Positions 39,356-48,206 of a stretch of DNA of 64,000 nucleotides are shown here, in pieces (the stretch's first letter is position 1; each line of letters begins with the position of its first letter). The position numbers were made by a program, and so were the translations under genes. The notes beneath the pieces are model-generated. The model was given only the letters and a program-made list of their open reading frames with translations, was not told where the DNA came from and searched no databases. The stretch is from DALYDK01 sp031973215 (GTDB lineage Bacteria > Patescibacteriota > Saccharimonadia > Saccharimonadales > CAIOMD01): positions 1-64,000 of the forward strand of contig DALYDK010000003.1 of the NCBI GenBank assembly GCA_031973215.1, written 5' to 3'.

Positions 39356-41007
39356 TGGCACTTATATATTTTTACGATTCAACACACATAGACAAACAAC
39401 AATTAACAGCAGGGCTTATAGAAACCGACCATCATTGGGAATTCGTCGAAGAGTCTATAAACCAAGATAATATAAATTCTGAAGCTGAAGTAATATCAGT
39501 ATTTATAACCAGCGTTGTCACAAAAGAAATGATAGAGGCAATGCCCAAACTTAAGTTAATTGCCTGTAGGTCAACGGGCTTTAACAATGTAAATTTGCAA
39601 GTTGCAGCAGAAAGAGGCATTGCCGTAGTTAATGTACCAACTTATGGTGAAGAAACGGTTGCCGAATATGCCTTTGCATTGCTGCTTTCGCTTTCCAGGA
39701 AGCTGGTGCCTACCCTGAAAACATTCGGAGAAGAAGCTCCCACCGAAAAGCTTTGCGGCTGGGATTTGCATGGAAGAACTATTGGCGTCATTGGTACGGG
39801 TCACATAGGTTGTTCGGCCATTAAAATTGCTAAAGGTTTTGGCATGGAAGTAATTGCTTCTGATCCGTTTCCTAAGGAAGAAATAGCTGTTCAGCTAGGG
39901 TTTAGTTATGTAGAACTTGATGAACTTATGCGAAGAAGTGATGCAGTTACTATACATGCACCATATTTTCCTTCGAACCATCATTTAATAAATGCCGATA
40001 ACTTGAAATTAATGAAGCCAAACGCTGTTCTTGTAAACACCGCGCGCGGTGAATTAGTAGATACTAAAGCATTAATAGACGCACTTTCTAACAAAACAAT
40101 TGCCGGAGCTGCCTTGGATGTTGTAGAGGGCGAAAGGCTTATGCATGTAGACGATGAAGTTGAGTTATTGCGCCGAAGCCACACAGTAGGAAGCGATATG
40201 CTTAAATACGGTGTTGAAATATTAGCGCTCAGCCACATGGATAATGTTATTTTAACTCCACACAATGCTTTTAATACTACAGATGCTATTCAGCGAATTA
40301 ACACTGTTACAACCGAAAATATTATTAAGTTTTGGTACGGTGAAACACCCAATTTGGTTAAGCAGCCACCAAAACAGACTGGTAAGTTAACAATTGTCAG
40401 ACACGCCGAATCTGAATGGAACGCTACCGGACAGTGGACTGGAATAACAGATGTTCACTTAAGCGACAAGGGCTTTAAAGATGCTGGTAGGCTTGGAAGA
40501 TTAGTAGCCGATAACAATTTAGTTTTCGATAAAGCTTACTGCTCAGAACAAATAAGAACACTAGAAACTCTAGAGGGAATTTTAGATGCCTCTGGTCAAT
40601 TTGATGTAAGTTTTGAAAGAGCAGGAGCCATAAACGAAAGAGATTACGGCGAATACACTGGCAAAAATAAGTGGGAAGTAAAAGAATTAATTGGCGAAGA
40701 AAGATTCCAGGCTATCCGAAGAGGTTGGGATGAGCCAATTCCCGCTGGCGAGACACTTAAAACCGTTTACGAAAGAGTGGTACCATTTTATAAAAACGAA
40801 GTTTTACCTCAATTATTAGAAGGAAAAAACATTCTACTTGTTTCGCATGGCAACGGCATTAGATCTTTAATAAAGTATATTGAGTCTATCCCCGATTCAG
40901 AGATAGAAAATCTAGAAATGATTTTCAATACAATTTTAGTTTACGATGTTGATGAAGAAGGCAAAATAAAAGACAAACAAACTTATTCAGTTGCTGAAAC
41001 TGAATAA
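39355..41007 (+). CDS. Fusion: D-2-hydroxyacid (D-lactate) dehydrogenase + phosphoglycerate mutase
   Basis: A 550-residue two-enzyme protein. Residues 1-335 form a D-2-hydroxyacid dehydrogenase with NAD motif GVIGTGHIG (144-152) and catalytic Arg231 (NTARGE), Glu258 (DVVEGE) and His303 (LTPHNAF), like D-lactate dehydrogenase. Residues about 343-550 are a histidine-phosphatase-type phosphoglycerate mutase with RHAESEWN (His350), INERDYGEYTG (Glu428) and SHGNG (His498). A short Pro/Gln-rich linker joins them. One chain would thus convert 3-phosphoglycerate to 2-phosphoglycerate and regenerate NAD+ from pyruvate. All catalytic residues I can check are intact in both parts. The reading frame shows no sign of an artefactual join. 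Confidence 0.92.
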   Translation: MALIYFYDSTHIDKQQLTAGLIETDHHWEFVEESINQDNINSEAEVISVFITSVVTKEMIEAMPKLKLIACRSTGFNNVNLQVAAERGIAVVNVPTYGEETVAEYAFALLLSLSRKLVPTLKTFGEEAPTEKLCGWDLHGRTIGVIGTGHIGCSAIKIAKGFGMEVIASDPFPKEEIAVQLGFSYVELDELMRRSDAVTIHAPYFPSNHHLINADNLKLMKPNAVLVNTARGELVDTKALIDALSNKTIAGAALDVVEGERLMHVDDEVELLRRSHTVGSDMLKYGVEILALSHMDNVILTPHNAFNTTDAIQRINTVTTENIIKFWYGETPNLVKQPPKQTGKLTIVRHAESEWNATGQWTGITDVHLSDKGFKDAGRLGRLVADNNLVFDKAYCSEQIRTLETLEGILDASGQFDVSFERAGAINERDYGEYTGKNKWEVKELIGEERFQAIRRGWDEPIPAGETLKTVYERVVPFYKNEVLPQLLEGKNILLVSHGNGIRSLIKYIESIPDSEIENLEMIFNTILVYDVDEEGKIKDKQTYSVAETE

Positions 41008-41622
41008 TTATTGAACAATTTTCTGAAATAATTTTTCAATAATCGATTCCGTAACTTGCTCTCTAGATAAAGATCCATCTACCCTAATTAAGAGTCCCTT
41101 GGAATCATAGTAATTAAGCACTGGCATTACTTTTTGGTGGTAACTATCTAGCCTTGTTTGTAAAACGGCTTTATTGTCATCGGCTCTTTCACCTCTGTCT
41201 TTATCAAGTCTAGAGGCATCGAACCTGTTCCATATTTCTGTATCTTCTAGTTCTAGAAGAATAACCGCCTTTTGATGGTGTCCAGATTCCTCGGTTGCTT
41301 TTTCAATAACAAATTGTTCGCCCATTAGTCGGCCAACTTCGCTTAATATCAAAGGTTTACCATTTAACTCATCTCTTTTAAAATATGGCACCACCACAGT
41401 TTCCCACAATGAAGTTGGAATTATTTCTCCGGCTGCCATAATTCTCTGAAGCTCTTCGTTGTCTTTATTTTGCCTTAAAATATCGCCGCCAGATATCATG
41501 ATTCCGCCCAGCATATCTGCAAAGATTTTTCCTTGAGTGTCTTTTCCGGCAAAAGGTAGCCCGAAAATATTAATTGAACCACTGCCTAGCCATTGTTTTA
41601 TTGTTTTTATTTTTTCTTCCAT
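41008..41622 (-). CDS. adk: Adenylate-kinase-like nucleoside monophosphate kinase
   Basis: A 204-residue P-loop kinase. The loop GLPFAGKDTQG (21-31) replaces the common GPPGAGKGTQ, so it is a divergent member. MISGGDILRQ matches the NMP-binding segment usually reading ISTGDMLR. A lid-type Arg/Asp motif (SRLDKDRGERADD) corresponds to the GRxDDxxE region, and the C-terminal helix is typical. It probably catalyses AMP + ATP to 2 ADP, but another NMP substrate is possible. A TATACT box lies nine bases before the ATG. It is convergent with the fusion gene, with the stops adjacent. Confidence 0.85.
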   Translation of the reverse strand: MEEKIKTIKQWLGSGSINIFGLPFAGKDTQGKIFADMLGGIMISGGDILRQNKDNEELQRIMAAGEIIPTSLWETVVVPYFKRDELNGKPLILSEVGRLMGEQFVIEKATEESGHHQKAVILLELEDTEIWNRFDASRLDKDRGERADDNKAVLQTRLDSYHQKVMPVLNYYDSKGLLIRVDGSLSREQVTESIIEKLFQKIVQ

Positions 41623-41728
41623 AATGCTTGTAGTATAACACCATTGTTTTAGCGTTTTTAACAGGTAGTGAAAAAATAAGCATTAGTGGTATCATAAAAA
41701 GTGACAATAATATAAAAAGGGTAGGGTA

Positions 41729-44098
41729 ATGTACAAGTACTTAAAGTTTTTCGAGGAATTATCAATAGATGATATACCACAGGTTGGAGGCAAAAATGCT
41801 TCTTTGGGTGAAATGTATCATCATTTACGACCGCAGGGAGTTAATCTTCCTAACGGTGTCGCAACAACAGCAGATGCCTATAGGTACTTTTTAGAAAGTG
41901 CTGGTTTAAGCGATGGTATTCGACAAACCTTGGAAGGCTTAGACGTTAGCAATGTGCACGATTTAGCTGCCAGGGGTGCCGCTATTAGAGACATGATTGT
42001 TAAAGCCCACTTACCACAAGATTTCGAAGAAGAAATAAAAAGAGGCTACTTAGAGCTTTGTCAAAAATGCGGACATGATGGCGATATGGTAGTTGCAATT
42101 CGCTCATCTGCTACCGCAGAAGACCTACCAAACGCTTCTTTTGCTGGCCAGCAAGCTACATTCTTAAACATTAAAGGCCAAAACGAAGTAGTTCAATCTG
42201 TTAAAGAATGTATTGCATCACTATTTACCGACAGAGCAATTGTTTACCGCGTAACTAACGGTTTTGATCACATGAAAGTTGCCCTATCTGTTGGAATTCA
42301 GCAGATGGTGGCAGTCCGCTCAGAATGTGCTGGCGTTATGTTCACTATTGATACTGAATCTGGCTTTAAAAATGCTGTAGTTGTTAGTTCTATTTATGGC
42401 CTGGGCGAAAATATAGTTCAAGGACATGTTAGCCCAGATGAGTTTATAGTGTTTAAGCCAACCATGGCTATACTTAAGCGTCATTTAGGAACTAAGAAAA
42501 TGAAGATGGTTCCTAGTGCCGGCAACCGAACTAAAAACCTACGAGTTTCTGTACATGACCAAGAGCGCTTTTCTATCAATGATGATCAAGTAAAAACCTT
42601 AGCGCACTGGGGAATTCTTATTGAACAGCATTATGGACACCCTATGGATATTGAATGGGCGCTAGATGAAGACGACAAACAACTTTACATTGTTCAGGCT
42701 AGGGCAGAGACCGTTCAGTCAAGAAAAGACACCAATATTATTGAAGAATATCGTTTAACTGAAGAAAGCAGACTCATAGTTAAGGGAACAAGCGTAGGTA
42801 GTAAAATTGGCTCCGGTAAGGCTAGTAAAATTATGAGCGTTAAAGACATTGACGACTTTAAAGAAGGTGATGTTTTAGTTACCGAAATGACAGACCCTGA
42901 CTGGGTTCCTATTATGAAAATTGCCAGTGCAATTGTTACTGATAAAGGTGGCCGAACCTGCCATGCAGCTATTGTTTCAAGAGAACTTGGCATTCCTTGT
43001 GTGGTTGGGACTGGTAATGCCTCAAGTCTTATACATGACGGCCAAGACCTAACAGTTAGTTGCGGTGGAGGTGGCGACGAAGGTAAAGTTTACGAGGGAA
43101 TTCTTAACTATGTTGTCGATAGAACAGATGTAAAAGACCTTCCAAGACCAAAAACAAAAATAATGATGAACATTGGCTCACCAGAGCATGCATTTTCTTA
43201 TTCTCAAATACCAAACGATGGTGTTGGCCTAGCTAGGGAAGAATTTATTATAGATTCTCATATTAAGATTCACCCACTAGCACTTCTAAGATTTGATGAA
43301 ATTAAAGATAAGGCCGTTAGGGCAGAAATTAACAAGATTACCAAAGGCTATGACGACAAGGCAGAGTACTTTATAGACAAACTTGCTGAAGGAGTCAGTA
43401 TTATTGGCGCATCATTTTATCCTAATGATGTAATTATTCGCTTTAGTGACTTTAGGACAAATGAATACGCTGAGCTTATTGGTGGAAAGCAGTTTGAACC
43501 AGAAGAAAGAAACCCAATGATAGGCTGGCGCGGTGCTAGCAGGTACTACAGTGAACAATATCGGCCAGCATTTGAGCTAGAATGTAGAGCTCTGAAAAGA
43601 GTAAGAGATGAAATGGGCATTACTAATATTAAAGCTATGGTTCCTTTCTGCCGTGACCTAGAAGAAGCCCGAAAAGTTCTAGAGATCATGGAACAAAATG
43701 GTCTAAAAAGAGGTGAAAATGGCTTTGAAGCTTATGTAATGATAGAAATACCATCTAATGTTGTTCTGGCCAGAGAATTCGCACAGTTATTTGATGGCTT
43801 CTCAATTGGATCAAATGACCTAACTCAGCTTACTCTTGGAGTAGACAGAGACAACCATGAAGTCGCTCATGTTTACAACGAAAATAATGATGCTGTTAAG
43901 TCGCTAATTAGAAATGTAGTTGCTATTGCTAAAGAAACTCATACTAAAATTGGTCTTTGTGGTCAGGCGCCATCAGACTACCCTGAATTTGCCCGCTTCT
44001 TAGTTGAGACAGGAATAGACAGCATATCTCTTGCGCCTGATACGGTTGTAAAGACAACTATAGATATCAAGCAAACAGAAGATAATTTGGGTCGGTAA
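41729..44098 (+). CDS. ppsA: Phosphoenolpyruvate synthase (pyruvate, water dikinase)
   Basis: A 789-residue enzyme making PEP from pyruvate and ATP. The ATP-grasp N-domain has VGGKNASLGEM and VAIRSSATAEDLPNASFAGQQ. The phospho-His domain has KGGRTCHAAIVSREL (His near residue 412). The C-terminal TIM barrel carries EFIIDSH, MIEIPSNVVLAREFA, FSIGSNDLTQLTLGVDRD and LCGQAPSDYP. It opens a run with pyk, pgk and tpiA. Having both PpsA and Pyk suggests reversible control at PEP/pyruvate; direction cannot be told from sequence. Confidence 0.96.
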   Translation: MYKYLKFFEELSIDDIPQVGGKNASLGEMYHHLRPQGVNLPNGVATTADAYRYFLESAGLSDGIRQTLEGLDVSNVHDLAARGAAIRDMIVKAHLPQDFEEEIKRGYLELCQKCGHDGDMVVAIRSSATAEDLPNASFAGQQATFLNIKGQNEVVQSVKECIASLFTDRAIVYRVTNGFDHMKVALSVGIQQMVAVRSECAGVMFTIDTESGFKNAVVVSSIYGLGENIVQGHVSPDEFIVFKPTMAILKRHLGTKKMKMVPSAGNRTKNLRVSVHDQERFSINDDQVKTLAHWGILIEQHYGHPMDIEWALDEDDKQLYIVQARAETVQSRKDTNIIEEYRLTEESRLIVKGTSVGSKIGSGKASKIMSVKDIDDFKEGDVLVTEMTDPDWVPIMKIASAIVTDKGGRTCHAAIVSRELGIPCVVGTGNASSLIHDGQDLTVSCGGGGDEGKVYEGILNYVVDRTDVKDLPRPKTKIMMNIGSPEHAFSYSQIPNDGVGLAREEFIIDSHIKIHPLALLRFDEIKDKAVRAEINKITKGYDDKAEYFIDKLAEGVSIIGASFYPNDVIIRFSDFRTNEYAELIGGKQFEPEERNPMIGWRGASRYYSEQYRPAFELECRALKRVRDEMGITNIKAMVPFCRDLEEARKVLEIMEQNGLKRGENGFEAYVMIEIPSNVVLAREFAQLFDGFSIGSNDLTQLTLGVDRDNHEVAHVYNENNDAVKSLIRNVVAIAKETHTKIGLCGQAPSDYPEFARFLVETGIDSISLAPDTVVKTTIDIKQTEDNLGR

Positions 44099-44121
44099 GC
44101 ACTTAGCTAATTGTTAACGAA

Positions 44122-45552
44122 ATGCATAAGATTGTCCCAAGTAGCCCGGTTGAAAACTATAAGCGGACTAAAATTATTGCCACTTATGGTCCTTCTATGT
44201 CTAGCTATGAAAAATTACTAGATGCAATAAAGATGGGTGCTAACGGCATTAGACTCAATTTTAGTCATGGAAGTCATGAAGATCATGCAAAAGCAGTTAA
44301 AAATATCCGAAAAGCCAGCAAAGAGTCTGGTAAGCCCATAGCTATTGTTCAGGACTTGCAAGGTCCTAAAATTAGACTAGGTGATTTTGAGGGTATATAC
44401 CAAGTTGCTAAAGGACAAAGCATTAGATTAAGGTATGATGCTAATTTTGAAAACGAGGGAATTTTACCTACCCAGTTCGATATAAGCAAAAAAGTTAAAA
44501 GAGGCGAAAGAGTACTGTTCTTTGACGGCAAAATAAAAACCACAGTCACTAGCGTTAAAGATTCGGTTGTCTATTTGCGAGCAGAAAACGAGGGCTATTT
44601 AATATCTAAAAAAGGCATCAACTTACCAGATACAGATCTTGAAGGCGACATAATAACCACCAAAGATAAAGCCGATATTTTATTTGGTACAGAAAATAGT
44701 GTCGATTTCGTGGCGCTTAGTTTTGTTCAGTCAGCAGCCGATGTTATTTCACTTAAGCGAATGTTAAAAAATCTTGGCAGTTCATCTAAGGTAATCGCTA
44801 AAATTGAAACAAGAGCGGCAGTCGATAATTTAGAACAAATTGTCGAGGCCAGTGATGGTGTCATGATTGCAAGAGGTGATTTAGCTATTGAAACAAGCGT
44901 TGAAGAAGTTCCCATTATTCAGCGCACAATAATTCGGCTAGGTATTAAATATGCCAAACCAACAATTATTGCCACCCAAATGCTAGCTTCTATGGTAGAT
45001 GCTCCCGATCCAACAAGAGCAGAGGCAGGTGATGTGGCCGGTGCAGTACTTTCTGGCGTAGATGCGGTAATGCTAAGTGATGAAACAGCGGTTGGTAAGT
45101 ATCCGGTAGAAGCTGTAGAAGTCATGAAAAGAATAATTAGATATGCTGAATCAAATACCCATGAAAAAACCTTAATTAATTACGACAAAGAATCTCACAC
45201 TAGGCAAACCGCCATTAGTAAGGCAATCATTAAGTTATCTTACGATGTTGGTGCGCTGGCCATTGTGCCTGAAACAAAAAGTGGCGCAACTGCCTATAAA
45301 ATAGCATCTTACAGACCAGACCTACCTATTATTGCTGTCACGAGTAGTCAAATTGTAGCTAGGCAACTATCTATAGTTTATGGAGTTAAAAGTTTTGTTA
45401 GAAAAGACGAACTATACCAGGCTGCTCACTTAACCGAGTGGCTTCAGCGCAATAAAGTCTTTAAAAAAGGCGATATAGTCGTTATTGCTTCTGGTGAAAA
45501 ACCAGGAGTTGTTGGAACTACCGACACAATTAAGGTTAGGATAATTGAGTAA
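44122..45552 (+). CDS. pyk: Pyruvate kinase
   Basis: A 476-residue enzyme transferring phosphate from PEP to ADP. The substrate and metal-binding motifs are visible: GANGIRLNFSHGSHEDH, DLQGPKIR, KIETRAAVDNLEQIVEASDGVMIARGDLAIE and TQMLASM, with SDETAVGKYPVEAV. The barrel, B-domain and C-domain are complete. There is no extra PEP-utiliser domain of the kind found in Bacillus. It follows ppsA by 23 bases and precedes pgk by 12, so the genes form an operon. Confidence 0.96.
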   Translation: MHKIVPSSPVENYKRTKIIATYGPSMSSYEKLLDAIKMGANGIRLNFSHGSHEDHAKAVKNIRKASKESGKPIAIVQDLQGPKIRLGDFEGIYQVAKGQSIRLRYDANFENEGILPTQFDISKKVKRGERVLFFDGKIKTTVTSVKDSVVYLRAENEGYLISKKGINLPDTDLEGDIITTKDKADILFGTENSVDFVALSFVQSAADVISLKRMLKNLGSSSKVIAKIETRAAVDNLEQIVEASDGVMIARGDLAIETSVEEVPIIQRTIIRLGIKYAKPTIIATQMLASMVDAPDPTRAEAGDVAGAVLSGVDAVMLSDETAVGKYPVEAVEVMKRIIRYAESNTHEKTLINYDKESHTRQTAISKAIIKLSYDVGALAIVPETKSGATAYKIASYRPDLPIIAVTSSQIVARQLSIVYGVKSFVRKDELYQAAHLTEWLQRNKVFKKGDIVVIASGEKPGVVGTTDTIKVRIIE

Positions 45553-45564
45553 GGAGCAAAGCGA

Positions 45565-46872
45565 ATGTTTAAAAAACAGACTATTTATGAAATGCCCGAC
45601 CTGCAAGGTAAGGTAGTTATTGTAAGAGTTGACTACAATGTTCCAGTCAATGAATTTGGACTAATTACAGACGATTATCGAATTCGACAATCGTTGCCTT
45701 CAATTGAGCATTTAAGATCTTTAGGCGCCAAAATTGTGTTAATTTCGCACCTTGGGCGTCCTTCTAGCAAAGAAGATAAGCAGTATAGCCTTGCGCCGGT
45801 TGCTGAAAAACTTAAAGATCTGCTGCACTTACCAGTAAAGTTTGTTGAAGATTGTCAGGGTCCTAAGGTTCAAAAAGAAGTTAATGAACTAAAAAATGGC
45901 CAAATAATACTGCTTGAAAACCTTAGATTTTACAAAGAAGAAGAATCTAATGATGCAAAATTTGCGAAAAACATAGCCTCTTTGGGTGATTATTTTGTGC
46001 AGGATGGTTTTGGTGTCGTCCATCGTGCACATGCCTCTACTAGTGCTATAACATCTTACTTACCTAGTTATGCCGGATTATTGCTTTCAAAGGAAGTAAC
46101 TACCATAGAACAGTCACTACAGAACCCAAAAAGGCCACTACTAGTAGTGGTTGGGGGAGCCAAAATTTCCGATAAAATTGAATTGCTTAAAATTTTCATT
46201 CAAAAAGCCGATTTTGTGGCGGTGGTTGGAGCAATGGCTAATAACTTTTTGGTTGCAGAGGGTCATAAGGTAGGAAAAAGCTTAATAGAAAAAGATGCCA
46301 TAGATAGCGCTAAAGAAATAATTCAGCTCGCCAATAATGAGTCAACAAAAAGAAACTTTACCTTTTATTTACCAGAAGACGTAGTTGTTGCCAACGAGAT
46401 AGACTCAAAATCGCCAACTAGAGTGGTTGATTTAAAGGCAAATACCTGGGCAGATATAACCAGCTATCCTAAGCAGCCAAACCAATCTCTTTATACCGTT
46501 CAGTCAAATGAACTTATATTAGACATTGGTCCAATATCTAGTGCTTACATAGCCGGGGCAATTAAGCTTGCAAGCACAGTAATTTGGAACGGGACTGCAG
46601 GGGTCACAGAAGTTAAGGGTTGGCACGGAGCGGCTGATCCTTTTGCTCATGGAACAAAATTTATATCATCGGCAATGACAAACGAAAAATCAGGCCACAA
46701 AAACAAACCCTTTGTTTTGGTTGGTGGCGGTGACACTGTCGGTTTTGTTGAATCAGTTGAAGGACTAAGAGAAAAACTTGGTTTTGTTTCTACAGGCGGC
46801 GGTGCAAGTTTAGATTTAATGGCCGGAAAGAAATTGCCCGGAGTTGAAGCTCTGCTAGATTCAAAAAGCTAA
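45565..46872 (+). CDS. pgk: Phosphoglycerate kinase
   Basis: A 435-residue enzyme making ATP from 1,3-bisphosphoglycerate. N-domain motifs VIVRVDYNVPVN, SHLGRPS, LLENLRFYKEEE and HRAHAS are present, with VVGGAKISDKI for the nucleotide domain and VLVGGGDTVGFVE with STGGGASLDLMAGKKLPGVEAL at the C-terminus. It is slightly longer than usual because of the insertion around GWHGAADPFAHGTKFISSAM. Shine-Dalgarno AAGGAG lies ten bases before the ATG. Third gene of the glycolytic unit. Confidence 0.96.
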   Translation: MFKKQTIYEMPDLQGKVVIVRVDYNVPVNEFGLITDDYRIRQSLPSIEHLRSLGAKIVLISHLGRPSSKEDKQYSLAPVAEKLKDLLHLPVKFVEDCQGPKVQKEVNELKNGQIILLENLRFYKEEESNDAKFAKNIASLGDYFVQDGFGVVHRAHASTSAITSYLPSYAGLLLSKEVTTIEQSLQNPKRPLLVVVGGAKISDKIELLKIFIQKADFVAVVGAMANNFLVAEGHKVGKSLIEKDAIDSAKEIIQLANNESTKRNFTFYLPEDVVVANEIDSKSPTRVVDLKANTWADITSYPKQPNQSLYTVQSNELILDIGPISSAYIAGAIKLASTVIWNGTAGVTEVKGWHGAADPFAHGTKFISSAMTNEKSGHKNKPFVLVGGGDTVGFVESVEGLREKLGFVSTGGGASLDLMAGKKLPGVEALLDSKS

Positions 46873-46905
46873 TGATTGTATACTAAGCACTAATAGGGGA
46901 GATAG

Positions 46906-47694
46906 ATGAACAAAAAGTATTTAATTGTAGGCAACTGGAAAATGAACCTTAATGTTAGCCAGGCTAGTTTACTTGTTCATCGTCTTAATGAGCACATTTC
47001 ACAGCATAAAGATATAGAGGTAGTTTTAGCTCCTACAATGCTTGCTCTGCAGCCAATTAGTCTGCAAATAGATCATCGTAAGTTTAAGCTTTCGGCGCAA
47101 GATGCCTATTATAAAGATGAGGGTGCATTTACTGGGCAAGTTTCATTTACTATGCTTAAAAATCTTGTTAAATACTCAATAATTGGCCATTCAGAAAGAA
47201 GGCATATCTTTGGCGAATCGTTAGATACCGTAGCTCATAAAATGGCTGCAGCAGTTAGAAACAATATCATCCCAATACTGTGTGTCGGCGAAACAAAAAC
47301 AGAAAAACTGGCTGGTGAAACCAATCAGGTATTACATGATCAGGTAGAAACCGCACTAGCTAATTTAACAACTGAAGATATTACAAATTTAGTCATAGCT
47401 TATGAGCCGGTTTGGGCAATTGGTACTGGCGAGATTGCTACCCCAGATCAAGCAATTGCAGCAGCAAAAGTAATACGTAACGATGTCAGGGAGCTCTACG
47501 GAGATGAAGCGGCTTCTAGTTTAAGAATTTTATATGGCGGTAGCGTCAAGCCTGAGTTCGTTCAAGGATTTTTATCTAGCGATCAAATTAATGGTCTTTT
47601 GGTCGGCGGTGCAAGTCTTAACTATAAGCAGTTCTCGGACATTGTAAGCAACACATATAAGCAGGCACATAATATTAGAAGCAGGGATGATTAA
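46906..47694 (+). CDS. tpiA: Triosephosphate isomerase
   Basis: A 262-residue TIM barrel. It has the N-terminal GNWKMN, catalytic His in IIGHSERR, catalytic Glu in IAYEPVWAIGTG and the phosphate loops LYGGSVKPE and LLVGGASL. GGGGAGA is a Shine-Dalgarno-like site a few bases before the ATG. Its last bases overlap the start of the next gene (TTAATGG), indicating translational coupling. Confidence 0.97.
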   Translation: MNKKYLIVGNWKMNLNVSQASLLVHRLNEHISQHKDIEVVLAPTMLALQPISLQIDHRKFKLSAQDAYYKDEGAFTGQVSFTMLKNLVKYSIIGHSERRHIFGESLDTVAHKMAAAVRNNIIPILCVGETKTEKLAGETNQVLHDQVETALANLTTEDITNLVIAYEPVWAIGTGEIATPDQAIAAAKVIRNDVRELYGDEAASSLRILYGGSVKPEFVQGFLSSDQINGLLVGGASLNYKQFSDIVSNTYKQAHNIRSRDD

Positions 47695-48158
47695 TGGCGG
47701 ACAAAATTACAAAAATAGCGGTTTCAGATAATATCAATGATTTAAAGCAAGAAACCAGCGACGAGACAACTAAAGTAGATACTCCTACTGAAGCGCCTAT
47801 AGAAGAAAAGCCAGAGGAAATTCAGAAAGAAGAAAATACAAGCTCTAATACTGCAAAGACTACAGTAACAGGCGAAAAGCGTATAGAACCTCTAACAAAA
47901 CCAGAAGAACAGTCCGAAAAACCCGCAGCTAATAATAGTGCCGCCGATCCAGAAGAGCATCCAACGCCAGATTCTTCGCAAATAATGACCGCACGCGCCG
48001 AAGAACAAATGCAAAACCCTGGAATATTTGACACAAAAGAATATCATCTTCCAATTACTCAGTCGGTGCATGGCCACGGTTCTAAAGTTGGAGCTTTACT
48101 TTTTGGAGTTATATTCGCCTTTGTTGTTATTGCTGCTGCAATATATTTTTTGCAATAA
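47694..48158 (+). CDS. Tail-anchored-like protein with disordered acidic N-region
   Basis: A 154-residue protein. Residues 1-100 are low complexity, rich in Glu, Thr, Pro and Lys (EAPIEEKPEEIQKEE and similar). A short ordered segment (EEQMQNPGIFDTKEYHLPITQS) is followed by one C-terminal transmembrane helix (about 131-153), the only hydrophobic segment. It would be membrane-bound with a cytoplasmic domain. It is coupled to tpiA by a one-base overlap. Function unknown; perhaps a scaffold. Confidence 0.7.
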   Translation: MADKITKIAVSDNINDLKQETSDETTKVDTPTEAPIEEKPEEIQKEENTSSNTAKTTVTGEKRIEPLTKPEEQSEKPAANNSAADPEEHPTPDSSQIMTARAEEQMQNPGIFDTKEYHLPITQSVHGHGSKVGALLFGVIFAFVVIAAAIYFLQ

Positions 48159-48206
48159 AATAACACAACATTATTACGCTTATAAAATTGTTAAAATATA
48201 TTACTA

